Below, one piece after another: positions 1-7,446 of a stretch of 64,000 nucleotides of DNA (position 1 is the stretch's first letter; the number at the start of each line of letters is the position of its first letter). The position numbers were made by a program, and so were the translations under genes. This DNA comes from Bradyrhizobium sp. SSBR45G (GTDB lineage Bacteria > Pseudomonadota > Alphaproteobacteria > Rhizobiales > Xanthobacteraceae): positions 1-64,000 of the forward strand of contig NZ_BSCT01000037.1 of assembly GCF_030159255.1 (NCBI RefSeq), read 5' to 3'. The notes under the pieces are model-generated. The model did no database searches and was not told where the DNA came from. It saw only the letters and a list, made by a program, of their open reading frames with translations.

Positions 1-262
1 GTCACGTCCATCGCAGCCCACCTCCACGTTCGTGACGACGCGTACGTCCCTCTGCTCGAGGCGGGTTGCGCAGATAAAAGCACGACTTCGGAAAATTAGC
101 AATAAGAATCGTCGTTGGAGCTTTTCCATTCGGTCGCCCCTGTCCACAGGGCGTCAGGCTATCTGCCCCGGCCCTGTCCGCGCGGGCGCAGGGCGCCGTT
201 CTGGTGTCGCTCGTGATGACCTGCTAGCATCGCGGCACTGCCACCAAGAGGGGCTGCTGATC
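1..262. other. Leader region, no gene recognised
   Basis: This stretch precedes the DUF1992 gene. A reading frame runs through it in phase with that gene, but its composition is not that of a conserved protein, and a good ribosome binding site just before position 263 marks the start there. I see no convincing promoter. Confidence 0.4.
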
Positions 263-667
263 ATGACCGAGCGCAAGCCGCTGGCGACCAGCTTCGAATC
301 CTGGGTCGAGGCGCAGATCCGCTCGGCGCAACGCGAAGGCGCCTTCGATCATCTGCCGGGTGCCGGCAAGCCGCTCCCCGATCTCGGCGAGGAGCATGAT
401 CCGCTGTGGTGGATCAAGCAGTTCGTCCGGCGCGAGCAGATCTCGATGCTGCCGCCCTCACTGGAGCTGTTGCGCAAGGTCGAGCGCGAACTGGCGACGA
501 TCGCATCGCTCCCCGACGAAGCTGCCGTGCGCCGCAAGGTCTGCGATCTGAACGCTGAAATTGCCAAGGTCAATGCGACCGTTCTGGAAGGACCGCCGAC
601 CCGCCTCGGACAACTGGACGCAGACCAGATCGTGGCGCGCTGGTCGCGCGCGCCCCGCCCCGGCTAG
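263..667 (+). CDS. DUF1992 (DnaJ subfamily C member 28-like) domain protein
   Basis: A 134-residue soluble protein made up almost entirely of the DUF1992 domain, which is also found at the end of DNAJC28-type proteins. The family hallmarks are visible: an N-terminal 'SWVEAQIRSAQREGAFDHL' segment, a 'GAGKPL' turn at about residues 32-37, and a central 'PPSLELLRKVE' helix. The ATG at 263 is preferred over the upstream in-frame start at 32 because AAGAGGGG lies nine bases before it and the family begins there. It is convergent with the next gene, with only 23 bases between the stops. The molecular function of this family is not established. Confidence 0.8.
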   Translation: MTERKPLATSFESWVEAQIRSAQREGAFDHLPGAGKPLPDLGEEHDPLWWIKQFVRREQISMLPPSLELLRKVERELATIASLPDEAAVRRKVCDLNAEIAKVNATVLEGPPTRLGQLDADQIVARWSRAPRPG

Positions 668-690
668 CTTTCAGGCCACGCAGCTTCGCT

Positions 691-1368
691 CTACGACTGA
701 TTGATCCGGATCGACATCACGCGCCCGCCCTTCAGCTCGAAGGAGAACGGGTGCGGCGGATAGGTCCAGAGTTCGACGCCCTTCAATTCGCTCGGCTCGA
801 AATGGCTGGGCTGGCCGAATACCTTCACCAGATCGTCGGTGGCGGCGCCGAGGCCGACGCTGCTGAGCTCGTAGCCGGGGGCGGTCGTGGTGCCATCGCC
901 GGTCACCTGCAGGGCGACGATCCTGTCGGCGGCGACGGTGACCACGAAATACGGATAGTGTTCGCGCTGGCCGACGAAATAGATCCAGGCGACCTTGTCC
1001 TGCGGCTGCTTCAAGGTCCGGTGCGGCTGCCCAAGCGCTGTAGTGGCGGTCGCGGCGGGATCGCCGACGACGAGCGGGCCGAGGCGCATGCAGGCGCGCG
1101 CCATGACCGCAAGCAGCAGCTCCTGCGATAGCTGGCGCGCCGGCGTCACCGTGCAGGCGAAGCCGGCGCCAGCGCGCTTCCATTCGCCGCGCACGCCCTT
1201 CAGATCATCCGGCAGCTCTGGCGCCGGCGGCGCTGGACGGGCTGCCGGCGGCGCGGCCTTGCGGGGCGCCGATTGCGCCTGCGCCGGCAGCGAGAGCGAT
1301 CCCGCCAGCATCGCCACGACCATCCCCACGAGCGTCGTTCGAACGCAGCCCACGGTCTTCAACACCAT
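691..1368 (-). CDS. Secreted Ala/Pro-rich protein of unknown function
   Basis: About 225 residues, starting at the ATG at 1368. The N-terminus is a clear signal peptide (basic MVLKTVGCVRTT, hydrophobic core, then PAQAQ-S cleavage near residue 32), followed by a proline/alanine linker and a compact domain. Two cysteines near the start of that domain (in ACTV and ARACMRL) could form a periplasmic disulfide. I do not recognise the domain. The gene starts 8 bases after the stop of the M23-like peptidase gene, so the two are probably co-transcribed, suggesting a shared envelope role. The open frame extends upstream to 1455, but that extension lies inside the preceding gene. Confidence 0.65.
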   Translation of the reverse strand: MVLKTVGCVRTTLVGMVVAMLAGSLSLPAQAQSAPRKAAPPAARPAPPAPELPDDLKGVRGEWKRAGAGFACTVTPARQLSQELLLAVMARACMRLGPLVVGDPAATATTALGQPHRTLKQPQDKVAWIYFVGQREHYPYFVVTVAADRIVALQVTGDGTTTAPGYELSSVGLGAATDDLVKVFGQPSHFEPSELKGVELWTYPPHPFSFELKGGRVMSIRINQS

Positions 1369-1376
1369 CTTGACGC

Positions 1377-2381
1377 CTACTTCCCACGCTTGGCCCGGCC
1401 GCCAAAGGCGTCGGGATCGAACTTCCTCGGATCCACCGGCTCGTAGCGCGACCATTCCATGTCGGCAATCCCGTCATATTGCTTAAGCCACGCCGCGTCC
1501 GCCGTCGTGTTGCCGAGCGCGACCGGACGCAGCTCGACATGCAGGATCCTGCTGGGGCCGACCTCGGCGATCTTGTCGCCACGCTTGAAGCGCGCGCCGA
1601 CGGCCGGCATCGCGCCCTTGGCATCGGCGAGACGGCCGAGATGGACATAGCGGGTAAAGAGCACGGCGCCGTTGGGATAAGTGTGCTTGAGCACGACGTA
1701 GCGGCCGCAGCCGCCGACGATCGGCAGATCGGCGGGAGCCTGGTCGGCCGACTCGACCTTGACCACCTCGCCGTCCTCCATCACGCCGACCGGGGCGCCC
1801 TCCTTGCCGGCGTCGACGTCGATGCCGGGATGATCGCGCAGCGACCAGCAGCCGCATGAGGACATCGCGGTCTCGGATGGCGGTTGGGCGGATGTGGCTG
1901 GTTGCGCCGTCTGAAATTCGTTGACCAGCAGCCCGGGTCCCTCGGCCGAGGTGTAGACGTGGACGGCGTAGAGCGTCAGCCTGCCGCCGACCTTCACCTC
2001 GCGCGGCAGGAAGCCGTAGACGATGTCCTGGACGAAGACCTTGAGCTGCTTGCCCTTGGCCGACCGCACCGTGATGCAGTTCGAGATGCCGATCGCCCCG
2101 GTCCGGTCGAAGCCCGTCATCGTCATTGCCCGCCGCAAGAATCCGGTCTCACAGGAGCCGCCGGCATTGACCAGGGTGACCTCGAGCTTGAGCGGCGCGC
2201 CGGCCTTGATGTCGACGCCGTTGGCCGGCCTCGGCAGCGCCAGCAACTCGTCGAGACTGGCCTCCTGGTAGCGGGCGTAGTTGAATTCGGCTGCGGCGGG
2301 GGAACCGACCATCACGGCGAACGCCAGCACGACAACAGAAGCCCAGCGCGCGAACGGCCGGGCGGCACGCGTGACGCTCAT
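1377..2381 (-). CDS. Secreted M23 (LytM-type) peptidase-like protein
   Basis: 334 residues with a signal peptide (basic start, hydrophobic residues about 14-25, AAA-E cleavage). The C-terminal half has the layout of a LytM/M23 zinc peptidase: a HPGIDVDA segment giving the H-x3-D metal ligands, a GRYVVLKH strand, RYVHL in place of the usual 'YxHL', and a final LHVELRP strand supplying the H of the HxE/HxH motif. The N-terminal half is an unrecognised beta-rich domain with cysteine pairs. The usual first His of the HxH motif looks altered, so activity is uncertain; it may be a degenerate LytM factor that controls an amidase. It heads a two-gene unit with the secreted protein downstream. Confidence 0.65.
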   Translation of the reverse strand: MSVTRAARPFARWASVVVLAFAVMVGSPAAAEFNYARYQEASLDELLALPRPANGVDIKAGAPLKLEVTLVNAGGSCETGFLRRAMTMTGFDRTGAIGISNCITVRSAKGKQLKVFVQDIVYGFLPREVKVGGRLTLYAVHVYTSAEGPGLLVNEFQTAQPATSAQPPSETAMSSCGCWSLRDHPGIDVDAGKEGAPVGVMEDGEVVKVESADQAPADLPIVGGCGRYVVLKHTYPNGAVLFTRYVHLGRLADAKGAMPAVGARFKRGDKIAEVGPSRILHVELRPVALGNTTADAAWLKQYDGIADMEWSRYEPVDPRKFDPDAFGGRAKRGK

Positions 2382-2647
2382 GATTCCAAGTCCCCATTCC
2401 CCGATCGATCCCCGCCGGCGATCCTACACCACGCCCCTGCAAACTCCACAACCGCTGCGCGATGTTGGAACCGGGCGTCGTGACCCTCGAAATAAATTTG
2501 CCGGACCGGAGATCATCCCGTCGGATCGCGGCGGCCAGCGCCGTCCTTGGATCACCGGAGCGGAACGAGCCGGCGTAATCCTCGTCAAACGGTCGTCGAT
2601 TCCTGATCAAACGACGGCCGATATTCGGAACGGAAGGAAGCCTAGAG
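2382..2647. other. Divergent intergenic region
   Basis: About 265 bases between the divergent M23-like and VOC genes, so it must hold promoters for both. I could not pick out confident -35/-10 boxes. A strong ribosome binding site (GGAAGGAAG) is present just before the VOC gene. Confidence 0.4.
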
Positions 2648-3127
2648 ATGGCAAAGCATAAGAACACGATCTGTCTGTGGTTCAACAAGGACGCCGAGGC
2701 GGCTGCGCGCTTCTATGCCGAGTTGTTTCCCGACAGCCATGTGAGCGCCGTGCACCGCGCACCTGGCGACTATCCCTCCGGCAAGGCCGGCGACGTGCTG
2801 ACGGTGGAGTTCACCGTGTGCGGCATCCCCTGCCTCGGCCTCAATGGCGGACCGATGTTCACCCACAATGAATCCTTCTCGTTCCAGATCGCGACCGACG
2901 ACCAGGCCGAGACCGACCGCTACTGGAACGCCATCACCAGCCAAGGCGGCCAGGAAAGCGCCTGCGGCTGGTGCAAGGACAGATGGGGCATCTCCTGGCA
3001 GATCACGCCGCATGTGCTGACGGATGCGATGGCCGAAGGCGGCGACGTGTCCAAGCGCGTGTTTGCCGCGATGATGACGATGCGCAAGATCGACATCGCC
3101 GCGATCGAGGCGGCCCGGCGCGGGTGA
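2648..3127 (+). CDS. VOC superfamily protein, PhnB / 3-demethylubiquinone methyltransferase-like
   Basis: 159 residues. The sequence has the bleomycin-resistance/glyoxalase fold pattern of the PhnB-like group: 'CLWFNKDAEAAARFYAELF' near the start, LTVEFTVCGIPCLGLNGG in the middle, SFQIATDDQAETDRYW, then CGWCKDRWGISWQI. The family is often labelled 3-demethylubiquinone-9 3-methyltransferase domain, but it lacks a SAM-binding motif and is not itself a proven methyltransferase. The start is supported by GGAAGGAAG about ten bases upstream. A strong hairpin follows the stop. Substrate unknown. Confidence 0.8.
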   Translation: MAKHKNTICLWFNKDAEAAARFYAELFPDSHVSAVHRAPGDYPSGKAGDVLTVEFTVCGIPCLGLNGGPMFTHNESFSFQIATDDQAETDRYWNAITSQGGQESACGWCKDRWGISWQITPHVLTDAMAEGGDVSKRVFAAMMTMRKIDIAAIEAARRG

Positions 3128-3139
3128 GGCTCGCGCGAG

Positions 3140-3165
3140 GCCGGAGCGCGTCGCTGCGCTCCGGC
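3140..3165. terminator. Bidirectional hairpin between convergent genes
   Basis: A perfect 10-bp stem, GCCGGAGCGC / GCGCTCCGGC, with a 6-base loop, lies between the stops of the convergent VOC and methyltransferase genes. It has no long T-run, so it may act as a factor-assisted terminator or an mRNA 3' stabiliser for both transcripts. Confidence 0.55.
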
Positions 3166-3166
3166 G

Positions 3167-3886
3167 TTACGGGCGCAGGCAGCGCAGATGCAGGAACAGC
3201 GGCACGCGCAGCCAGCGCCGGCTGCTGTCGCGCGCGACGATCGCTTCCGGAATCGACGGCTCGCGCAGCGCCTCGATCAGGAAGCCCGCGTCTTCCAGCG
3301 CGGCAAAGTAGCTCTGCAGCGGGCGATGCGCGCTGTGGAACGTCATGCTGAGGCCGTCGCGTTCGACCGCGTCGCTGAAGGTGAACGAGTCCAGGTAACT
3401 GCCGCGAACGACGAAGGGCGCATCCGGCGCCAGGCTCTCGAACCGGCCGGCCGAATTGAGCGGATGGACGATCGCCATGCAGAACCGGCCGCCCGGCTTC
3501 AGCACCCGCGCGGCTTCGTGCATGGCAGCCGGCATCGCATCGACGTCCTGCAGCGACATGAAGGCGATCGCGAGATCCGCGCAGCGATCGGCGAGCGGCA
3601 GCGCAGCCGCATCGGCGCGCGTGACGGCGATGGACGGATCGGCTGATCTGGCCGCGGCGATCAGGGAGGGTGACGCGTCGACGCCGATCACCTTGTGGCC
3701 GGCGGCCGCAAGCTGGCGGGACAACCGGCCCTCGCCGCAACCGATGTCGAGCGTGAGCACGCCGGGCGGCGGCAGCAGGCGGCTGAACTGCTCGCCATGA
3801 TGGCGCCAGAAGCTGTCGTGGCCCGGCGCCCTCGCCCAGGCGAGCCACTGGCCAGCCTGATCTTCCCACTTCTCACGGAGATTCAT
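3167..3886 (-). CDS. Class I SAM-dependent methyltransferase
   Basis: 239 residues, UbiE/COQ5-like (Methyltransf_11 type). Motif I is LDIGCGEGRLSRQL followed by VIGVDAS; motif II-like DLAIAFMSLQD and post-motif EAARVLKPGGRF are in the expected order. A GGGAGG ribosome binding site stands 4 bases before the ATG. No neighbouring pathway gene indicates the substrate, so no more specific activity is assigned. Confidence 0.8.
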   Translation of the reverse strand: MNLREKWEDQAGQWLAWARAPGHDSFWRHHGEQFSRLLPPPGVLTLDIGCGEGRLSRQLAAAGHKVIGVDASPSLIAAARSADPSIAVTRADAAALPLADRCADLAIAFMSLQDVDAMPAAMHEAARVLKPGGRFCMAIVHPLNSAGRFESLAPDAPFVVRGSYLDSFTFSDAVERDGLSMTFHSAHRPLQSYFAALEDAGFLIEALREPSIPEAIVARDSSRRWLRVPLFLHLRCLRP

Positions 3887-4171
3887 GACGCCTCCCGCTG
3901 ATCTTTAAGACGAGGCGCGTCTCTTAAACGGCTTCTGTTCAGGTGTCATCCGCCAGCGCTGGGCTGCAGTCAGCTCGCACGGCGCGGGGCGGTCTGCCTG
4001 CCGACGCCATTCACTCCGCTGCCAGTGTCCGCCGCCGGTGTCCGATCGTCCTCTTTGCCAAATCCCCACTGATACAAAACCCCACGCTGCTACGAATCAG
4101 ACGCTGCGGCCGGGAACCATGGGAACGCGAGCCGATTGGTTCCGTGACGCAATCACCCAAGGAGATACGTC
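3887..4171. other. Intergenic region, no gene seen
   Basis: About 285 bases between divergent genes, presumably carrying promoters for both. No confident promoter boxes, hairpins or small genes were identified apart from the AAGGAGA ribosome binding site before 4172. Confidence 0.4.
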
Positions 4172-4483
4172 ATGGCCATGAAGGCTCTTACGATCATATT
4201 CGCCGCTGCCGCGACCACGTTGCTGGCGGCATCCGCCTCGGCTGCCCCGCTTTCGCCCGGAGCATCGGTCGTCCCGCCAAGCGGCATCGAGCAGGTCCGC
4301 ATGGTCTGCACCGAAAGCGGCCGCTGCTGGCGCGAACGTCGCGAGCGCCGGACCATCATCCGCGAGGATCGCGGCGCCTACGGCTATGGCTATGGCCGGC
4401 GCGAGCGTCGCGACTATGACGACGATCGCGGCGGCATCGGCATCCGTGCGCCCGGCGTGAGCGTCGGCGTCGGCCGCTACTGA
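4172..4483 (+). CDS. Small secreted Gly/Tyr/Arg/Asp-rich protein
   Basis: 103 residues with a signal peptide (residues 1-24, cleavage after ASASA) and a low-complexity mature part rich in Arg, Asp, Gly and Tyr (YGYGYG and ERRDYDDD stretches), ending in a short glycine-rich tail. Such charged small secreted proteins are common in bradyrhizobia; function unknown. AAGGAGA sits about 7 bases upstream of the ATG. Two cysteines (MVCTESGRCW) may form a disulfide. A hairpin follows the gene. Confidence 0.65.
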   Translation: MAMKALTIIFAAAATTLLAASASAAPLSPGASVVPPSGIEQVRMVCTESGRCWRERRERRTIIREDRGAYGYGYGRRERRDYDDDRGGIGIRAPGVSVGVGRY

Positions 4484-4501
4484 GCCGACGGGCGCGGCGT
4501 T

Positions 4502-4540
4502 CCGATCCGCGATCATCGCGCGATCGGCGCTGCGGATCGG
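4502..4540 (+). terminator. Stem-loop after small secreted gene
   Basis: A 9-bp perfect inverted repeat, CCGATCCGC / GCGGATCGG, encloses a 21-base loop that itself contains a smaller self-complementary GATC...GATC pair. It begins 19 bases after the stop of the preceding gene and lacks a T-run. Confidence 0.4.
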
Positions 4541-4733
4541 CAAGCAACAGGCGAAGTCCGGCGTTCGCGGATGAGGGATGACGACCCTGCGAACGTCGGA
4601 TCACGACAATATTTTCCCGCGGGGCTCGCTATTGGCGCCGCGCACACCATATGTCGGGGATCACCGCGCGTCTCCCCGGCTGCCATCGGTGACTGAGAGC
4701 CATGCGCTCCCGCCGCGACAGAAGGCGGCCAGC

Positions 4734-4883
4734 ATGTCGAACACGCTGCAATCCAACACCCTGCAATCCAGTTCCCCATCGAGCACCTCCAAGTTCAGCA
4801 TTCGCGAGTGGCTGGTGCCGCCGCTCCTCGTGCCGCTCTTCTTTGGGCTCGTGATCATCGTTGCGGTTCTGGTCCAATGGTAA
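4734..4883 (+). CDS. 49-residue single-pass membrane protein
   Basis: A short protein with a Ser/Thr/Gln-rich N-terminus (a repeated NTLQS motif) and one C-terminal transmembrane segment (WLVPPLLVPLFFGLVIIVAVLV, about residues 27-48). The start at 4734 is chosen because AGAAGG lies about 8 bases before it; the upstream in-frame extension has no hydrophobic or conserved character. Its TAA overlaps the ATG of the next gene, which in turn overlaps the kinase gene, so the three are probably translated together. Function unknown; possibly a membrane partner of the kinase, which has no membrane segment of its own. Confidence 0.55.
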   Translation: MSNTLQSNTLQSSSPSSTSKFSIREWLVPPLLVPLFFGLVIIVAVLVQW

Positions 4884-5119
4884 GACTCCGCAGCGGCGCA
4901 CAGCCGCCAGCTCAATCGCACGGCGCCTCGGAGCAGGCACAACGAACCCCCTCGGGGCTGGATGCGGCGCTCACCCTGAAGGCGGCAAGCGCCCTGGAGG
5001 AAGCCGGCCTGATGCAGCCCGGCGGCGAGCGCGCTGCGGCTGTGAGGAAGGCAACGATCCTCACCAACGCCGCGGAGATTCTCAGGCATTTCAGCACGGG
5101 CTCTCTTCGGACGAAGTGA
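4877..5119 (+). CDS. 80-residue helical protein, unknown
   Basis: Begins at an ATG overlapping the stop of the small membrane protein by 7 bases and ends in TGATG, sharing one base with the start of the histidine kinase. The first 25 residues look disordered; residues about 26-72 are strongly helical (LDAALTLKAASALEEAGL, then RKATILTNAAEILRHF). There is no good ribosome binding site, consistent with translational coupling. The overlap at both ends and the regular helical pattern are the reasons for calling it real. I do not recognise the family. Confidence 0.5.
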   Translation: MVRLRSGAQPPAQSHGASEQAQRTPSGLDAALTLKAASALEEAGLMQPGGERAAAVRKATILTNAAEILRHFSTGSLRTK

Positions 5120-6372
5120 TGGCCGAGCGTCAGCCTGCTGGCGCGCGCTCCTCGATGATCTCGGAGAGCGGCATCCCGTGCAAGGACATGCCCATGCTCG
5201 CGATCGATCTGACGACAGGGTCACACCCTCATGGCACGGTTGCGGACCAGGACTTTCTGGCGATCGAGATTCTTGGGCTGAAGCGCCTGATCGCCGAGGC
5301 CGAAAGCACGGCAAGAACCTTGTTGGAGAAGGCCGAAATCGAGGCCAGGGAGCGCGAGGCGGTCGGCCGGCTGCAGCGGCTCATTCTCGAGGAGCTGCAA
5401 CACCGCATCAAGAATACGCTCGCAACCGTCTCCGCCATCGTCTCCCAGAGCCTTCGCAGCGTGCCGGCAGCGAAGGACGCGCAGCACGCCATCTCCGGGC
5501 GGCTGCTCGCACTCGGGCGGGCGCACGACCTGCTGCTGCAGGCGAAATGGTCCAGCGCCGACCTCGGCGCGGTGATCCGCAGCTCCATCCAGGCCTTCGA
5601 CAATCCCGAGGAGTCGCGTTTCGCGATCGGCGGCCCCGAGGTCCCCCTGACGTCGAATGCCGTCGTCGTGCTGGCGATGACGCTCAACGAGCTCTGCACG
5701 AACGCGCTGAAATTCGGCGCCCTCTCGGTCCCCAACGGGCGCGTCGATCTCGTCTGGAGCATCGACCGACCGACCCAGCAGCTGCATTTTGCCTGGACCG
5801 AGCGAGACGGTCCGACGGTCCAAGAGCCGGCCAACCGAAGCTTTGGCACCCGGCTGATCGAAACGCTCGGCATGCAGTTCGGGGGCGAGGTGCGATTGAC
5901 CTACGCGTCGACGGGCTTCGCCTACACGTTCGAGGCGCCAGTCGCCGCGCTCAACTCTCCGGCAAGACCGCCGGTGCACGACAACAGACGAGGACCTCCG
6001 ATGTCGCTGAGCCATTTTCGCGTCGACGAGCAGCCGCATAGGATGGACGGATTGCGCCTGCTGTTTGAGGACGGCACGACGGACGTCGAGGCGTTCGTCA
6101 GCCGCAAGGTGATGGACATCTGGGCGGAGACGATCGAGCACAGTGGCGGGCGGCAGAGCCTGCTCCGCAACCAGTATAACGCCCTGGGCAAGTTGAACCT
6201 CGCGGCGCTCACGCGCATCGTGAGCAGGAAATACCAGCGCGGCGCGGTCGCCAACCGTCAGCATCCCTTCATCGAGGTGCTGTTCTCAGACATCGCCGAC
6301 AGCGGCGAGACGCTGGATCTGAGCCAGCTGACACGCGCGCCGCTGCCGCCGTCATTCCATCGGCTGCCGTGA
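5119..6372 (+). CDS. HWE/HisKA_2-type sensor histidine kinase with DUF1488-like C-terminal extension
   Basis: 417 residues. A coiled coil (about 45-85) leads into a dimerisation/phosphorylation box ELQHRIKNTLA with His95 as the expected phosphoacceptor. The ATPase part has the N-box LNELCTNALKFGAL, WTERDGP (the W-x-E of the HWE family) and a glycine box FGTRLIETLG. The N-box His that gives HWE kinases their name is Asn here. There is no sensor domain and no membrane segment. After about residue 290 a linker leads to a 120-residue tail resembling small DUF1488 proteins (DVEAFVSRKV ... ALTRIVSRKYQRG). GAGGA seven bases before an internal ATG at 6001 suggests the tail could also be made separately. 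Start at 5119 is set by the TGATG overlap. Cytoplasmic; signal and partner unknown. Confidence 0.75.
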   Translation: MAERQPAGARSSMISESGIPCKDMPMLAIDLTTGSHPHGTVADQDFLAIEILGLKRLIAEAESTARTLLEKAEIEAREREAVGRLQRLILEELQHRIKNTLATVSAIVSQSLRSVPAAKDAQHAISGRLLALGRAHDLLLQAKWSSADLGAVIRSSIQAFDNPEESRFAIGGPEVPLTSNAVVVLAMTLNELCTNALKFGALSVPNGRVDLVWSIDRPTQQLHFAWTERDGPTVQEPANRSFGTRLIETLGMQFGGEVRLTYASTGFAYTFEAPVAALNSPARPPVHDNRRGPPMSLSHFRVDEQPHRMDGLRLLFEDGTTDVEAFVSRKVMDIWAETIEHSGGRQSLLRNQYNALGKLNLAALTRIVSRKYQRGAVANRQHPFIEVLFSDIADSGETLDLSQLTRAPLPPSFHRLP

Positions 6373-6386
6373 ACCTGGCAGACGGC

Positions 6387-7310
6387 TCACGCAGCGCCTG
6401 ACGGTCCGGAGGTGCGCGGCTCGGCGCAGATCTCCTCGAGGAAATCGAGGAAGGCGCGGGCCCGCGAGGACATCAGCTTGCGGCTCGGGAAGATCGCCGT
6501 GAGTTGCGCGGCGCGGGTGTCGAACACCACCTCCTTGCCGATCTCGACCAGGCGGCCCTCCGCGAGCAGCTCGATGCAATAATGCTCCGGCAGGAACGAC
6601 AGTCCGGCGCCGTGCGCCACGGCGCGGCGCACCGCCAGGGGATTGTTGATGCGCGCCACGTGCCCCCCGACATTGAAGCGGACGAGATGGCCGTGCTGCT
6701 TGATCATCAGGGTGCGATCGCTGTAGCGGCGCTCGCAGATCATGAGATGGGCCTCGAGCGCGCGGACGTCCTCGCCGATGTCATGGGCCGCCAGATAGGC
6801 CGGGCTCGTCACCCAGATCAGGCGGCCGCCGATCAGCACCTTCTGCGCCAGCTCGGAATCCTCCTGCACGCCGACCACCACCGCGATGTCGAAGCGGTCG
6901 GCCAGCATGTCGATCGCCCGCGTCGTCGCCTCGACGTCGAGCTCGATGCGCGGATAGCGGCTGTGGAATTCGGCGAGCTTGGGCGCCAGGATCTCCTCGC
7001 AGAACGCCGGCGGCAGCGCCACCGACAGCCGTCCGCTGGGCACGCCGGACAGCCCGGTCATGACGGCATCGGCCTCCGAGACCTGGTCGAGGATCTTCTG
7101 GCACTGCTGGAAGAACAATTCGCCTTCGCGCGTGACGCGGACGCGCCGCGAGTTGCGGTCGAACAGCCGGATCCCGAGGTCCTGCTCGAGCCGGGCGACC
7201 GACTTGCTGACCGAGGATTTCGGCATGCCGAGGGAGCGCGACGCACCGGTCATGCCGCCGGTCGCCACCACGGCATGAAACACCGGAATGTCCTCGATCC
7301 GCCATTTCAT
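6387..7310 (-). CDS. LysR family transcriptional regulator, probable regulator of gallate dioxygenase
   Basis: 307 residues from the ATG at 7310 (a TTG six codons upstream is also open). The N-terminal winged helix is typical (FHAVVATGGMTGASRSLGM, then SKSVARLEQDLG), followed by an effector-binding domain starting near residue 85. It is transcribed divergently from the gallate dioxygenase gene across about 135 bases, the classical arrangement for a LysR regulator of an aromatic-degradation gene. Assignment to gallate or a related phenolic effector is inference from that position. I could not identify a clear T-N11-A operator. Confidence 0.8.
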   Translation of the reverse strand: MKWRIEDIPVFHAVVATGGMTGASRSLGMPKSSVSKSVARLEQDLGIRLFDRNSRRVRVTREGELFFQQCQKILDQVSEADAVMTGLSGVPSGRLSVALPPAFCEEILAPKLAEFHSRYPRIELDVEATTRAIDMLADRFDIAVVVGVQEDSELAQKVLIGGRLIWVTSPAYLAAHDIGEDVRALEAHLMICERRYSDRTLMIKQHGHLVRFNVGGHVARINNPLAVRRAVAHGAGLSFLPEHYCIELLAEGRLVEIGKEVVFDTRAAQLTAIFPSRKLMSSRARAFLDFLEEICAEPRTSGPSGAA

Positions 7311-7446
7311 GCCCGGCCGCTCGTCCAATCAGAGAAACGATCCGTACACGCTAGCATTATTGTCTCACATAGGAAACTTCGTAAGGTCCCCGCCACACGC
7401 GGCCGTGCCAACAGCCAGAGCCGGCTCGCAGCTCGCGGAGAGACAC

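Noticed and set aside
701..714. TTGATCCGGATCGA, resembling a FixK/FNR box
   Set aside because: It lies inside the coding end of the gene at 691-1368, between convergent genes, and the right half-site is imperfect.
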